Source: Oscillospiraceae bacterium
Lineage (GTDB): Bacteria > Bacillota > Clostridia > Oscillospirales > Ruminococcaceae
Assembly (NCBI GenBank): GCA_017438745.1
Contig: JAFRUS010000014.1
Location: forward strand, 1-64,000
Direction: 5' to 3'
DNA: 64,000 nucleotides
Shown here: in pieces, positions 27,361-34,791 of the stretch
How positions within the stretch are numbered: position 1 is the stretch's first letter
Layout of the letters: the number at the start of each line of letters is the position of its first letter
The notes under the pieces: model-generated
The model's database searches: none
Seen by the model: the letters and a program-made list of their open reading frames with translations, nothing else
What the model was told of the DNA's origin: nothing
Program-made: the position numbers and the translations under genes

Positions 27361-27969
27361 TTATTCTGTAAATACCCTCATATCTTTAACTTCAATATTT
27401 TTATCGGTCTTAAACACAACTCCGCCTTTGAAAATGCACTTGCTGTCCTTATCATAAAATTCATAATGGATCCAGTTTTCCGTACCTTTTTCAGCAGCCG
27501 CAAGCCACTTCTCCTTTGGCTGAGTAATGGATTTCTCCCAGCTTGCCCCCGGTTTCATCTCTTCATCGCTCTTGTAATATACCTGACCGGAGACATTGAC
27601 AAATTCAATCGTCAGAGTAGCACCGCCGTCCGCTTCCTCCACTGATTTAACTGCCGCACCGAAGTATTCGTTCTGAACATCATATGTACGCTCCGGAACC
27701 GGTTCCTCAGTTACTTCTTCCTCTGAACTCTCATCATTTTCTTCCTCGCCGGAATCTTTATCATCCTTTGAATCCTTGTCGTCTTTGCTTTTCTTATCCT
27801 TTTTATCGTCCTTGGAATCCTTGTCGTCTTCTTCATCAGTTTCAGGCTCGATCACATTTCCTGAAACATCAGTCTCCGCAGCACTGTCTGCATTATCCTC
27901 ATCACTTTTACCGCACCCGCCAAGAAGGAATATCATAGCGGTGAGTATGATCAAAAACTTTTTCTTCAC
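27361..27969 (-). CDS. Putative lipoprotein with Lys/Asp-rich spacer
   Basis: 202 residues. A lipoprotein signal peptide ends in the lipobox LLGGC (Cys19). An extremely charged, repetitive spacer with KDSKDDK-type units (about 45-95) is followed by a C-terminal domain of about 105 residues that looks like a beta-sandwich (FxLxAK-like; VNVSGQVYYKSDEE). Unknown function. It is anchored to the outer face of the membrane, and the spacer probably carries the domain through the cell wall. It is 3 bp upstream of addB, an odd partner, so the shared transcription may be incidental. Confidence 0.8.
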   Translation of the reverse strand: MKKKFLIILTAMIFLLGGCGKSDEDNADSAAETDVSGNVIEPETDEEDDKDSKDDKKDKKSKDDKDSKDDKDSGEEENDESSEEEVTEEPVPERTYDVQNEYFGAAVKSVEEADGGATLTIEFVNVSGQVYYKSDEEMKPGASWEKSITQPKEKWLAAAEKGTENWIHYEFYDKDSKCIFKGGVVFKTDKNIEVKDMRVFTE

Positions 27970-28038
27970 TGTATTTCTCCCCTGTTAATCAATCACATTT
28001 TTAGTATAGGAAACAAGTATTGTTTCACCAGTAAATCA

Positions 28039-28266
28039 TCATGCAGACTTTTCATAGTCAATGATAGTTACTTCCTGCATAAATGACTTAACCATATCAG
28101 TTATTTTTTCGATTTTCTGAACTACATCACCAGTATAAAAAATCTCATCACATTCATCGCATTTATAGCAAGGAATATTTCTAATAACCAGCAATCCAAA
28201 CTCCATTTCAAACGCTTCTGTTGTTGTACTCTTATAAGATGCTTTTCCGCATTTCATACATTTCAT
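28039..28266 (-). CDS. YgiT-type zinc-finger protein, probable antitoxin
   Basis: 75 residues with two CxxC pairs: MKCMKCG and PCYKCDECDEIF. This matches the N-terminal zinc-binding domain of the MqsA/YgiT antitoxins. It lacks the MqsA DNA-binding helix-turn-helix, as is common for this short class. The start overlaps the stop of the upstream DUF4258 gene by 4 bp (ATGA), so the two are translationally coupled and form a toxin-antitoxin-like pair. Confidence 0.8.
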   Translation of the reverse strand: MKCMKCGKASYKSTTTEAFEMEFGLLVIRNIPCYKCDECDEIFYTGDVVQKIEKITDMVKSFMQEVTIIDYEKSA

Positions 28267-28580
28267 TTTGTTTCCTCCTTACGAGTTTTCCAGTCATTTT
28301 CCCACTTATCAGCAGAAGGAATATAAGCGGTGACTATATACATTATTCCATCATCAATACTTGCTACAATATGAATTATCTTCTCATTACTGTTTCCAAG
28401 AATCAAACAACTCGGAAAAGGATAATCTTCAGGATACTGTTCAATTATTTCTCCGCTGTTAATAGCATCAATAACATCTGATATCGTTATGCCTCTTTCT
28501 GCAAATCTTTTTCTGCTATGCTGAGTAATGACCATTTTTGACGGTTCATTTATTTCTCTGAATTCCTCTATTGAATACAC
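28263..28580 (-). CDS. DUF4258 protein, probable RelE-like toxin
   Basis: 105 residues starting at GTG with AAAGGAGATAAAA upstream. The core TQHSRKRFAERGITISDVIDA and the downstream YIVTAY strand are typical of DUF4258, which shares the RelE/ParE fold. Paired with a YgiT-type zinc finger it makes a compact toxin-antitoxin module; RNase activity is inferred from the fold, not visible from defined residues. Confidence 0.8.
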   Translation of the reverse strand: MYSIEEFREINEPSKMVITQHSRKRFAERGITISDVIDAINSGEIIEQYPEDYPFPSCLILGNSNEKIIHIVASIDDGIMYIVTAYIPSADKWENDWKTRKEETK

Positions 28581-28717
28581 TTTTATCTCCTTTATATTTC
28601 GTAATTCCCATGTATTTATACTGTATATAATAGCATATTTTTAATAAAAAAACAACCCGAACGGCACGGTTTAAGTTTGAGAAATGACTCATTGCTCAAC
28701 GAATAAATACAAATTCA

Positions 28718-28761
28718 AACAGCATGACTTATCCGTAAAAAACGTTTTAAGTCATGCTGTT
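28718..28761. terminator. Long hairpin after the XRE gene
   Basis: 14-bp stem AACAGCATGACTTA / TAAGTCATGCTGTT (28718-28731 and 28748-28761). A T-run follows on the plus strand; on the minus strand only a weak TTTG follows, so its role for the minus-strand XRE gene is less sure. Confidence 0.6.
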
Positions 28762-28787
28762 TTTTCATCTAATTCATATTTTCCCAG

Positions 28788-29147
28788 TTAATGAACGCCG
28801 TCAGATTCATGTGAAAGAGCCTCCAGATAGCCAAGCACTCTGTCCATCTGAGATTTATCCAGTTTATTAAAACGTTCCACCATCTGGCCGGTACGTGTTT
28901 GAATATTAATGACATAATGACCGTTTTCTTCTCCTGTACCAGCCACAGAATCAGTACCGGAAAGCAACCATTCAGGTGATACTTCCAAAACACGGCATAT
29001 TGCAAGTATTTTATCCGATGAAGGATTGGTTCTTTTCTTTTTCCATTCACTAATGGTACTCTGCTTTATACCGGTTAGTTCAGCAAATTCTTTTTGAGTC
29101 ATCGCAATCTGACTTAGTCTCTCAAATATTCTGTCACTGATAGTCAT
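28788..29147 (-). CDS. XRE-family transcriptional regulator
   Basis: 119 residues. The N-terminal helix-turn-helix is textbook: MTQKEFAELTGIKQSTISEWKK (residues 15-36 region) with NPSSDKILAICRVLEVSPEWLL after it. The C-terminal half has a helical segment (MVERFNKLDKSQMDRVLGYL) seen in phage-repressor-like regulators. It is transcribed alone from a promoter overlapped by a direct repeat, which fits autoregulation. Target genes are not obvious; the small gene and RNA ligase lie upstream. Confidence 0.9.
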   Translation of the reverse strand: MTISDRIFERLSQIAMTQKEFAELTGIKQSTISEWKKKRTNPSSDKILAICRVLEVSPEWLLSGTDSVAGTGEENGHYVINIQTRTGQMVERFNKLDKSQMDRVLGYLEALSHESDGVH

Positions 29148-29160
29148 AAATTATTCTCTC

Positions 29161-29189
29161 GATTCATGAATAGTATACTCAGATTCGTG
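29161..29189 (-). promoter_or_regulatory. Direct repeat overlapping the XRE promoter
   Basis: GATTCATG (29161-29168) and GATTCGTG (29182-29189) repeat 21 bp apart, two helical turns, and flank a minus-strand TATACT -10 box. It is a likely autoregulatory operator. Confidence 0.45.
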
Positions 29190-29254
29190 TACATACAAAT
29201 TTAATTTGATAAATAATCTTCTATTAATATGATACGCTTTTTATGATATCTTTG

Positions 29255-29416
29255 TCAACTGTTGCTTTTCTCCATACCAATCAGTGTTTTTATTTCTTCC
29301 ACAGAAAGTTCAGTCGCTCTCGCAATATCATCTTCTGAAAGAATACCCATTTTTATAAGTCTGAGAGCTATCTGATACTTTTCCTGAAGAACTCTTTCAC
29401 GAATTAAGTTTTCCAT
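29255..29416 (-). CDS. Small protein, 53 residues
   Basis: Reads MENLIRERVLQEKYQIALRL and ends in MEKSNS, with GAGGGAG close to the ATG. The pattern of two helices and the segment LSEDDIARATELSVEEIKTL resembles the C-terminal tail of Rpn-type PD-(D/E)XK nucleases found in transposase-like genes, so it may be a remnant of such a gene. It lies 38 bp downstream of the RNA ligase gene and may share its transcript. Confidence 0.5.
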   Translation of the reverse strand: MENLIRERVLQEKYQIALRLIKMGILSEDDIARATELSVEEIKTLIGMEKSNS

Positions 29417-29454
29417 ATTCTCCCTCTTTTTCTAAAAATTATTAAATATCTTCA

Positions 29455-30501
29455 TCACACATCATTTTTCATCAGGTACTTATTGCTTACAACCTTCATA
29501 GAAAGATCAGCTGCAATCAGCGCACTATACACCGGTTCAACTGGTCTGATAACGATCCCCTCTTTCTTTCCTCCATTCGGATAATCACCATCTGCACGCA
29601 AAAGCAAAGATTCAACTGTCGGATACTTTGAAGGAAGGTCGGTATCAGTTTCTTCAACCGGTACAGTTCTCATTCCTAAAGCATCGCATATTTCCTGCAT
29701 TCTTCTGAGGCCCACTCTTTTACCGTTTTCACGAATAGTAAACACATACCACTCTGGTTTAGTTAGTCTCAGTCTGTTCTGCTGAATACCAGGTGCACAC
29801 AACTCTCCCTGAATAGTAAGTGTATCAAGATTATTTTCCTTCATGAACGCATCCATCTTTTCACAGTATCCGCGTTCTTTGACAAGATTATAAAACGAGC
29901 TGCTTCCGTCATCTTTATACTCATAATTATGTCCGGTAACATGAAATCCGTTTTCATCTATTCCGATAGAATGCGACGAACCGTCCATCTTAGTTGTTAT
30001 GTAATATTCAAGTCCGGAGAATGCCTTTATCAGTTCCGGTTCAGCCTGAACACGGGTTTCATCTGTATGCGGAATATCGTAAGGTAAAGTCCCTATAACA
30101 GTACCACCTGTAGTTGCTTTTTCTTCTATCTCCCATTTTCGGACACCAAGCAGTTCCGTAACATCCATTCCCGGCTCTGCATCAGCCGGTATCTCCGGGA
30201 ACTTGCTCAGCGGCAATAATAATCCCTGAGATATCTGACCTTTGAATTTCTGTGTACGCAGACGAAACCCTTCACCCATAATATCAGTTTTCCTGTAACT
30301 CGAAGTCCTTAAAAATTCAAACTCTGGTTTGACAGGTAAAAAGCTATCTATTTCAAAATATACTCCAAGATCCATAGGCTTAAAAGTATCTTTATTCACT
30401 ACGCATTTCCATCCAAGAACATATGCCAGTTCTATTCTGTCAGCTCCTTCAATGCTTTCAATATTAAAAACTCTCTGTACACTTGCAAGTTTTCTGCTCA
30501 T
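29455..30501 (-). CDS. RNA ligase, Deinococcus DRB0094-like (Rnl5 type)
   Basis: 348 residues from the Met at 30501, chosen for GGAGGAGATAACA. An N-terminal OB-like domain (about 1-130) precedes the nucleotidyltransferase domain with K171 in YITTKMDGSS (motif I), IQGELCAPGIQQNR (motif III region), EGIVIRP (motif IV) and SMKVVSNKYL (motif V). Such ligases adenylate themselves and seal 3'-OH/5'-phosphate RNA ends; the Deinococcus enzyme prefers nicks templated by DNA. All core motifs are intact. The setting among toxin-antitoxin and restriction genes suggests RNA repair after damage, which is inference. Confidence 0.85.
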   Translation of the reverse strand: MSRKLASVQRVFNIESIEGADRIELAYVLGWKCVVNKDTFKPMDLGVYFEIDSFLPVKPEFEFLRTSSYRKTDIMGEGFRLRTQKFKGQISQGLLLPLSKFPEIPADAEPGMDVTELLGVRKWEIEEKATTGGTVIGTLPYDIPHTDETRVQAEPELIKAFSGLEYYITTKMDGSSHSIGIDENGFHVTGHNYEYKDDGSSSFYNLVKERGYCEKMDAFMKENNLDTLTIQGELCAPGIQQNRLRLTKPEWYVFTIRENGKRVGLRRMQEICDALGMRTVPVEETDTDLPSKYPTVESLLLRADGDYPNGGKKEGIVIRPVEPVYSALIAADLSMKVVSNKYLMKNDV

Positions 30502-30641
30502 TGTTATCTCCTCCTGTTTTATCAGCACTGAAATTCATATATATGAATTCATTTCATTAATATGAATTATACAATATCCTTTCTGTTTTGTCAATAGAAA
30601 AATTATTATTCCTGAATAATATTTCACTTGATTTAATCCAC

Positions 30642-30714
30642 AAAAAAGGTTGTGCGCCGTTCGGCGCACTATCAATAGCACAGGCTCCTCAAATGAGGAG
30701 CCTGTACCTTTTTA
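30642..30714. repeat. Two-hairpin repeat, family A copy 1
   Basis: Hairpin 1 GTGCGCCG-TT-CGGCGCAC (30652-30669), spacer TATCAATAGCA, hairpin 2 CAGGCTCCTCA / TGAGGAGCCTG (30681-30691 and 30694-30704), then TACCTTTTT. On the minus strand hairpin 1 is followed by ACCTTTTTT, so it can terminate both strands. It ends the surE transcript. Confidence 0.8.
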
Positions 30715-30730
30715 TATGGAAGTAACAAAA

Positions 30731-31462
30731 CTATCTTACATTGCTTACCGTACCAATTGATACATAATTAGCGGCGATAGCACCGAGGTCGGTACCTGCC
30801 GGTGCTTCCCATATTCTCTTAGTCGAGATACGGTACATCTGTTCGCCGGTCTCAGATGTTTCTTCGGTATATGTATCATCGTAGAACGGTCCGGTATACA
30901 CACTTGTATTTTTCATTATCCCTTTGCATTCACTTAAAGGGCAGTCCGGAAAATTGATGTTCCAGATCTGATCCTTTTCGGTTACGTTGTCAAGACAGAA
31001 CTCTATTGTCTCCGCCAGATATCTGTCACACACTTCAGTACACGGCAGCGTTCCCGTCGAAAATGCAGCGGAACGGATACCGAGAAACGCTCCTTCCAGA
31101 GCTGCACCTGCCGTGCCGGAATACTGTATATCCGCTGAAATATTGAAGCCGTTATTGATACCTGAAAAAACATGATCCGGCTTTCGCGGAAGGATCTTCT
31201 TAACTCCCACAAGAACGCAGTCCGCCGGAGTACCCGAACATGCATACGCTTTCACTCCGTCGATATGCATATCATATTCTCTTACTCTGAGTGCTTCCCT
31301 GCATGTGATACTGTGAGACATCGCACTCCTCTGCCCGTCCGGCGCAATGACATAAACCTGACCGTATTTCGCAGCAGTCTCCGCAAGTTTCCTTATACCG
31401 GGCGCATCTATTCCGTCGTCGTTGGTAATGAGAATAAGATTGTCTTTATCTGAAACCTTCAT
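30731..31462 (-). CDS. surE: 5'/3'-nucleotidase SurE
   Basis: 243 residues, normal length. LITNDDGIDAPGI (metal-binding Asp pair), SAMSHSITCREALR and the VFSGINNGFN segment with its metal-site Asn are conserved. It dephosphorylates nucleoside monophosphates, and some homologues also hydrolyse polyphosphate, in the cytosol. It stands alone between the family A repeat and the C_GCAxxG gene. Confidence 0.95.
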   Translation of the reverse strand: MKVSDKDNLILITNDDGIDAPGIRKLAETAAKYGQVYVIAPDGQRSAMSHSITCREALRVREYDMHIDGVKAYACSGTPADCVLVGVKKILPRKPDHVFSGINNGFNISADIQYSGTAGAALEGAFLGIRSAAFSTGTLPCTEVCDRYLAETIEFCLDNVTEKDQIWNINFPDCPLSECKGIMKNTSVYTGPFYDDTYTEETSETGEQMYRISTKRIWEAPAGTDLGAIAANYVSIGTVSNVR

Positions 31463-31508
31463 TTTTCCCTCGCTTCTGATCTTTTTATATTTCGTACACT
31501 GTCTTTGA

Positions 31509-31952
31509 TTATTCTGACTCTTTCATCATCTGTTCAGCCATAATAACAGCATTTTCGATAAGCTTCGGACAGACAGCCTTGATAACTCCGTGTTCCTTTG
31601 CATACTGTCTTTCTTCTTCATTTGAAAGATCACATTTCAGAAGTTCGCGGCAGAGATATGAGCCGTTCTGCTTTGCAAACTCAGTCATAAAACGCTTTGC
31701 ATATCCATCAGCAACAAGCTGCTGTTCCGTATCACCGACAGCTGTCATTCCATATTTCAGTCCGAGAGCCATCAGTGCGCCTGTACATGCGCCGCAGACT
31801 TCGCCCTTACGCATTCCGCCGCCAAAACATGCTCCGAGTCTGAGTGCCATTTCTTCAGTGATACCAAATTCATCTGCAAATGACGCAAGCACTGCCTGAG
31901 AGCAGTGACATTTCTGTGCAAAATATTCCTTTGCCTTTTCTGATCTTTCCAT
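31509..31952 (-). CDS. C_GCAxxG_C_C family protein
   Basis: 147 residues from the Met at 31952, supported by AGGAGGTTCACT; the frame extends 35 codons further without support. Conserved cysteines are in KCHCSQAV, GACFGGGMRKGEVCGACTGA, LCRELLKCD and AVCPKLI, the pattern that names the family (PF09719). The cysteines suggest a metal or redox cofactor. Members often accompany electron-transfer or oxidoreductase genes, but none is adjacent here. Confidence 0.88.
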   Translation of the reverse strand: MERSEKAKEYFAQKCHCSQAVLASFADEFGITEEMALRLGACFGGGMRKGEVCGACTGALMALGLKYGMTAVGDTEQQLVADGYAKRFMTEFAKQNGSYLCRELLKCDLSNEEERQYAKEHGVIKAVCPKLIENAVIMAEQMMKESE

Positions 31953-32150
31953 AGTGAACCTCCTGTGATTTGTGATTTTTTCATATAAGCCCTGTATTTT
32001 TTCTGGCTCTGTTAATAGTAAATGTATTTCCAGTACAAATAAATAACCGTAAATCAACTTTTATTATACCAATAACAAGTGAATAAATCAAGTCGTTCAC
32101 ACCTGATATTGTTCTGATTTAACCGCTTATAAAACCCAGTATAAGACTGA

Positions 32151-32198
32151 AAAACAGCCCTCTCACTGACATTTGGCTGTCTGTAAGAAGGCTGTTCT
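32151..32198 (-). terminator. Terminator after the AraC/GyrI gene
   Basis: On the minus strand AACAGCC ... GGCTGTT followed by TTTTC, with a long internal loop, about 30 bp after the stop. Confidence 0.6.
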
Positions 32199-32228
32199 GT
32201 TAAATGCGATCAGATAGATATTTCTGAC

Positions 32229-33086
32229 TTACTTTTTCTTCACCGGGATCCAGATCTCACAGTAATAATTCTCGTCCTGAGTTCCCTTTTCGTACTTTGT
32301 CGGATCATCGTAATATTCCACGCAGTATCCGGCTGCGAACTCATATTCCTTTAATGCAGGGAGCCATTCTGTGAAGATCTTGTTGTTTACATCCTGAAGT
32401 GCATTCGGCATTGCACCCTTGCACGGGAAAACTGCCCAGTCGAATGAAGGTATAGTTCTTGTAACTAAGCCCTCCGGAACTTCCCTGTTCGGATCATACG
32501 GATCTGCAATAAGGTATTCAAATTCTTCCTGTTTCATTGATGTGTCGATATTGATACCGTACATACCCATAACATATTTTCCGTTGCCTGCAGCATAATG
32601 TTCCTGCCAGAACTGCGGAACAGCTTCCTTTGCACCTTCGTATGAAAACATCTTTGCATTTGCGATAACTGTAAATGCTTCCTTCTTAATGATCTTGTAA
32701 TCCATGAGATATCCTCCTTCTAATGATAGCTTCAGTTTCAGCGGAGCAAAGGTCTTGAGCAGCACCTCATCTTTGCGCACAGATGAAGGCGAAACACCGT
32801 GAAATCTTGTAAATGCTTTGGTAAAACTGTCCGGAGAGTCATACCCGTACTTCATGGCGATATCGATTATCTTGTCGTCAGATATCAGTAGATCATTTCC
32901 CGCAAGAGCCAGTCTTCTGTTGCGGATATATTCCGCCACGCTGAATCCGCAGAGCATTGCAAATCCCTTCTGAAAATAGAACGGTGATACACCCACAGCT
33001 TTCGCCGCATCATCTGCCGTTACATCTTCCGTGATATGATCCTCAATATACTGGATCGAATCGCCTATTATTCTCATCCACTCCAT
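32229..33086 (-). CDS. AraC-family regulator with GyrI-like effector domain
   Basis: 285 residues. Two AraC helix-turn-helix motifs fill residues 1-105 (DDAAKAVGVSPFYFQKGF and IAMKYGYDSPDSFTKAF). A GyrI/BmrR-like small-molecule-binding domain follows (about 128-285) with the typical C-terminal CVEYYDDP...CEIWIPVKKK. Rob and similar proteins share this order. It would sense a hydrophobic or cationic compound and activate efflux or stress genes; the targets are not in view. The arrangement is standard and it looks intact. Confidence 0.92.
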   Translation of the reverse strand: MEWMRIIGDSIQYIEDHITEDVTADDAAKAVGVSPFYFQKGFAMLCGFSVAEYIRNRRLALAGNDLLISDDKIIDIAMKYGYDSPDSFTKAFTRFHGVSPSSVRKDEVLLKTFAPLKLKLSLEGGYLMDYKIIKKEAFTVIANAKMFSYEGAKEAVPQFWQEHYAAGNGKYVMGMYGINIDTSMKQEEFEYLIADPYDPNREVPEGLVTRTIPSFDWAVFPCKGAMPNALQDVNNKIFTEWLPALKEYEFAAGYCVEYYDDPTKYEKGTQDENYYCEIWIPVKKK

Positions 33087-33459
33087 TTTTCTTTCTCCCT
33101 TCGCTTGCTGTGATTATATCTTACCACATGTACGGATCTCTTTCCCGATTTTTCTTGTCTTTATTTGTCCGGCGGAAAATAATCAAAATAAAACCGGCAG
33201 CATGAAACCGAACTTCCGCTGCCGGATTAAGTTTTCTTTACTGTTCGACACCAAAGAATTCATGTAGCGCCGAGACGGATACTTTAACATTAAACACTTA
33301 CCTGTCCCGCAGAATAACAAATAACGGAAAACTATAACCGTAAACTTTGACTCTGTTAAAATAAAGGGGTGTGCGAACAGTAAACGGAAAGATACCTTAG
33401 TATGAATAACAACAAACAACCGTCGTATATGTCAGCGATATGATCGCATTGACATTGAA
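33087..33459. other. Intergenic region with one hairpin
   Basis: 373 bp. Apart from the hairpin at 33194-33225 I see no convincing gene; the 78-codon minus-strand frame here has no ribosome binding site and unlikely composition. Confidence 0.5.
33190..33225 (-). terminator. Terminator hairpin
   Basis: CCGGCAGC / GCTGCCGG (33194-33201 and 33218-33225), followed on the minus strand by TTTTATTTT. Confidence 0.65.
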
Positions 33460-33969
33460 TTAAAGATCAACTTCCAGCTCAACAGTGCTGTTTACCGTAT
33501 CAAGTGCAAGCTGAGCTCTTGCTATCTCGGCAGAAAGATCTTTGTAGTCTTTTCCGGCGAGATCGATATCGTAGTTTGCATAGCGGTAATCAACCACATT
33601 TGTGCCGCGTCCGAATCCCACATTTTCACGTACCTTCGGAAGAGCATCCTTCATTGCAAAAAGCTTGTTCTGACGCTTCTGAAGCTGCGGCAGATATACG
33701 AGCATCTCGTCGATGGTAAATCCGTATTCCGGGATCACCGTATTTGTATTGAACACATTTACAGCGTGCTTCAGTTTGCGGATCTTCTGTTCAACCTTTA
33801 TCTGCTCCTCCTGCATTGAAGCATAGTCGTATGAAGGACGAACCGATTCCACATCCTCGCCGAGTGAAGCTAAGAATGACTTTGAATTCTCCTCGCGTAC
33901 CTGAAGCGTGCGGAGTTCATCATTAAGCTGGCGGAGAAGCTTTGAAGCCTGTGCTGATGTCATTTTCAT
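33460..33969 (-). CDS. Coiled-coil protein, possibly DIP1984/DUF6847-like
   Basis: 169 residues, mostly helical, with heptad-like stretches at about 5-40 and 45-75 and a C-terminal LSAEIARAQLALDTVNSTVELEV. The size, central acidic motif and ending recall the DIP1984 family, which I cannot confirm by eye. No signal peptide. Good ribosome binding site (GGGAGGTAATATAT). A promoter with TATAAT at 34016-34021 and an upstream TTTTTG is placed to drive it. Confidence 0.7.
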   Translation of the reverse strand: MKMTSAQASKLLRQLNDELRTLQVREENSKSFLASLGEDVESVRPSYDYASMQEEQIKVEQKIRKLKHAVNVFNTNTVIPEYGFTIDEMLVYLPQLQKRQNKLFAMKDALPKVRENVGFGRGTNVVDYRYANYDIDLAGKDYKDLSAEIARAQLALDTVNSTVELEVDL

Positions 33970-34015
33970 ATATATTACCTCCCTGAACTCATTTAATTCT
34001 GTTTTCGATGATTTT

Positions 34016-34042
34016 ATTATACCACATATGACGGGACAAAAA
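34016..34042 (-). repeat. Shared promoter-like motif, family D copy 1
   Basis: On the minus strand TTTTTG-N15-TATAAT, the N15 beginning TCCCGTC. The same spacing recurs at 37301-37327 and 48375-48401. Confidence 0.55.
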
Positions 34043-34076
34043 ACAGTGAAAGCGAACTTCTATTGCTTTCACTGTT
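34036..34076 (-). terminator. Terminator abutting the truncated PIN gene
   Basis: Stem AACAGTGAAAGC / GCTTTCACTGTT (34042-34053 and 34065-34076) with a minus-strand T-run. It begins directly at the stop codon of the truncated toxin gene. Confidence 0.85.
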
Positions 34077-34077
34077 A

Positions 34078-34356
34078 TTATATCATCTGAAATGGAACTG
34101 TTATTCCTTTGGTTCGAAGTTTATACAACTGCTCTCCAAGTTTTTCCCAATCTGATTCTTCAAAATTCAGCTCTTCAAATTCGCTAAGTAAATCACTGAT
34201 CTTATTTAAATCAGTATCAGATCTTGCACCATGCAGCAGTTCACTCTTTACGACTCCGCAAATCACAACATCTTCTTCTGCGAATGTATCTATAATCTTC
34301 TGATTTGGATTTTTCCAAAAATCTATAAACACATTACTGTCAGCAAGTATCTTCAT
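34078..34356 (-). pseudogene. PIN-domain toxin (VapC-like), C-terminally truncated
   Basis: 92 residues against about 125-135 for intact VapC proteins. MKILADSNVFIDF (first acidic residue) and VKSELLHGA (second) are present. The frame stops after GITVPFQMI, where the family normally continues with an Asp-containing segment that completes the metal site. A terminator takes over immediately. RNase activity is therefore unlikely. It overlaps the antitoxin gene by 4 bp. Confidence 0.8.
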
Positions 34357-34562
34357 ATAATACTCACCTCACGAAGTTGTGAAATAGCTTCATCGTCAAT
34401 ATCGATCTTTCCGGCTGTCTCCAAAAATCTGGCTTTACCAACCGACTTTGGAGCATTATATTTTTTGTCAGCGTTCATTTTATCCATCAATTGAATGAAG
34501 AGGTAAACTGTTTCTTCAGGTAACTGATCAATTTTGTCGTGTGCTTCCTGATATACTGTCAT
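34353..34562 (-). CDS. Antitoxin of the truncated PIN toxin
   Basis: 69 residues. Helical N-terminal part (KIDQLPEETVYLFIQLMDKM) and a toxin-wrapping C-terminal tail (ARFLETAGKIDIDDEAISQL). It is intact although its toxin is truncated. A fragment of a second copy of its 3' end lies at about 43608-43650. Confidence 0.75.
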   Translation of the reverse strand: MTVYQEAHDKIDQLPEETVYLFIQLMDKMNADKKYNAPKSVGKARFLETAGKIDIDDEAISQLREVSII

Positions 34563-34682
34563 TATGATACTCCTTTCGGCTAATCGTTAGAATACTGTGC
34601 GACTTTTAAAGCATCAGAAAAGTTTTTTCTTTCTTTATAATTATAACATTTTTCACCTGATGTTTCAATACTCCGTTTATAT

Positions 34683-34746
34683 CGGTTGTGCACCGACGGT
34701 GCACTATTATAGCACTGCCGCCTCGTCAGGGCGGCAGTACCTTTTC
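34683..34746. repeat. Two-hairpin repeat, family A copy 2
   Basis: Hairpin 1 GTGCACCG-A-CGGTGCAC (34688-34704); hairpin 2 ACTGCCGCC / GGCGGCAGT (34714-34722 and 34730-34738); then ACCTTTTC. Lies 45 bp after the stop of the LRR-esterase gene. Confidence 0.8.
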
Positions 34747-34791
34747 AAAAGAACACCACATAAGCAGAATCGTTTGTACACCTGATGCACA

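Noticed and set aside
33183..33419. 78-codon minus-strand frame
   Set aside because: No ribosome binding site, composition unlike neighbours, and it includes a terminator hairpin.
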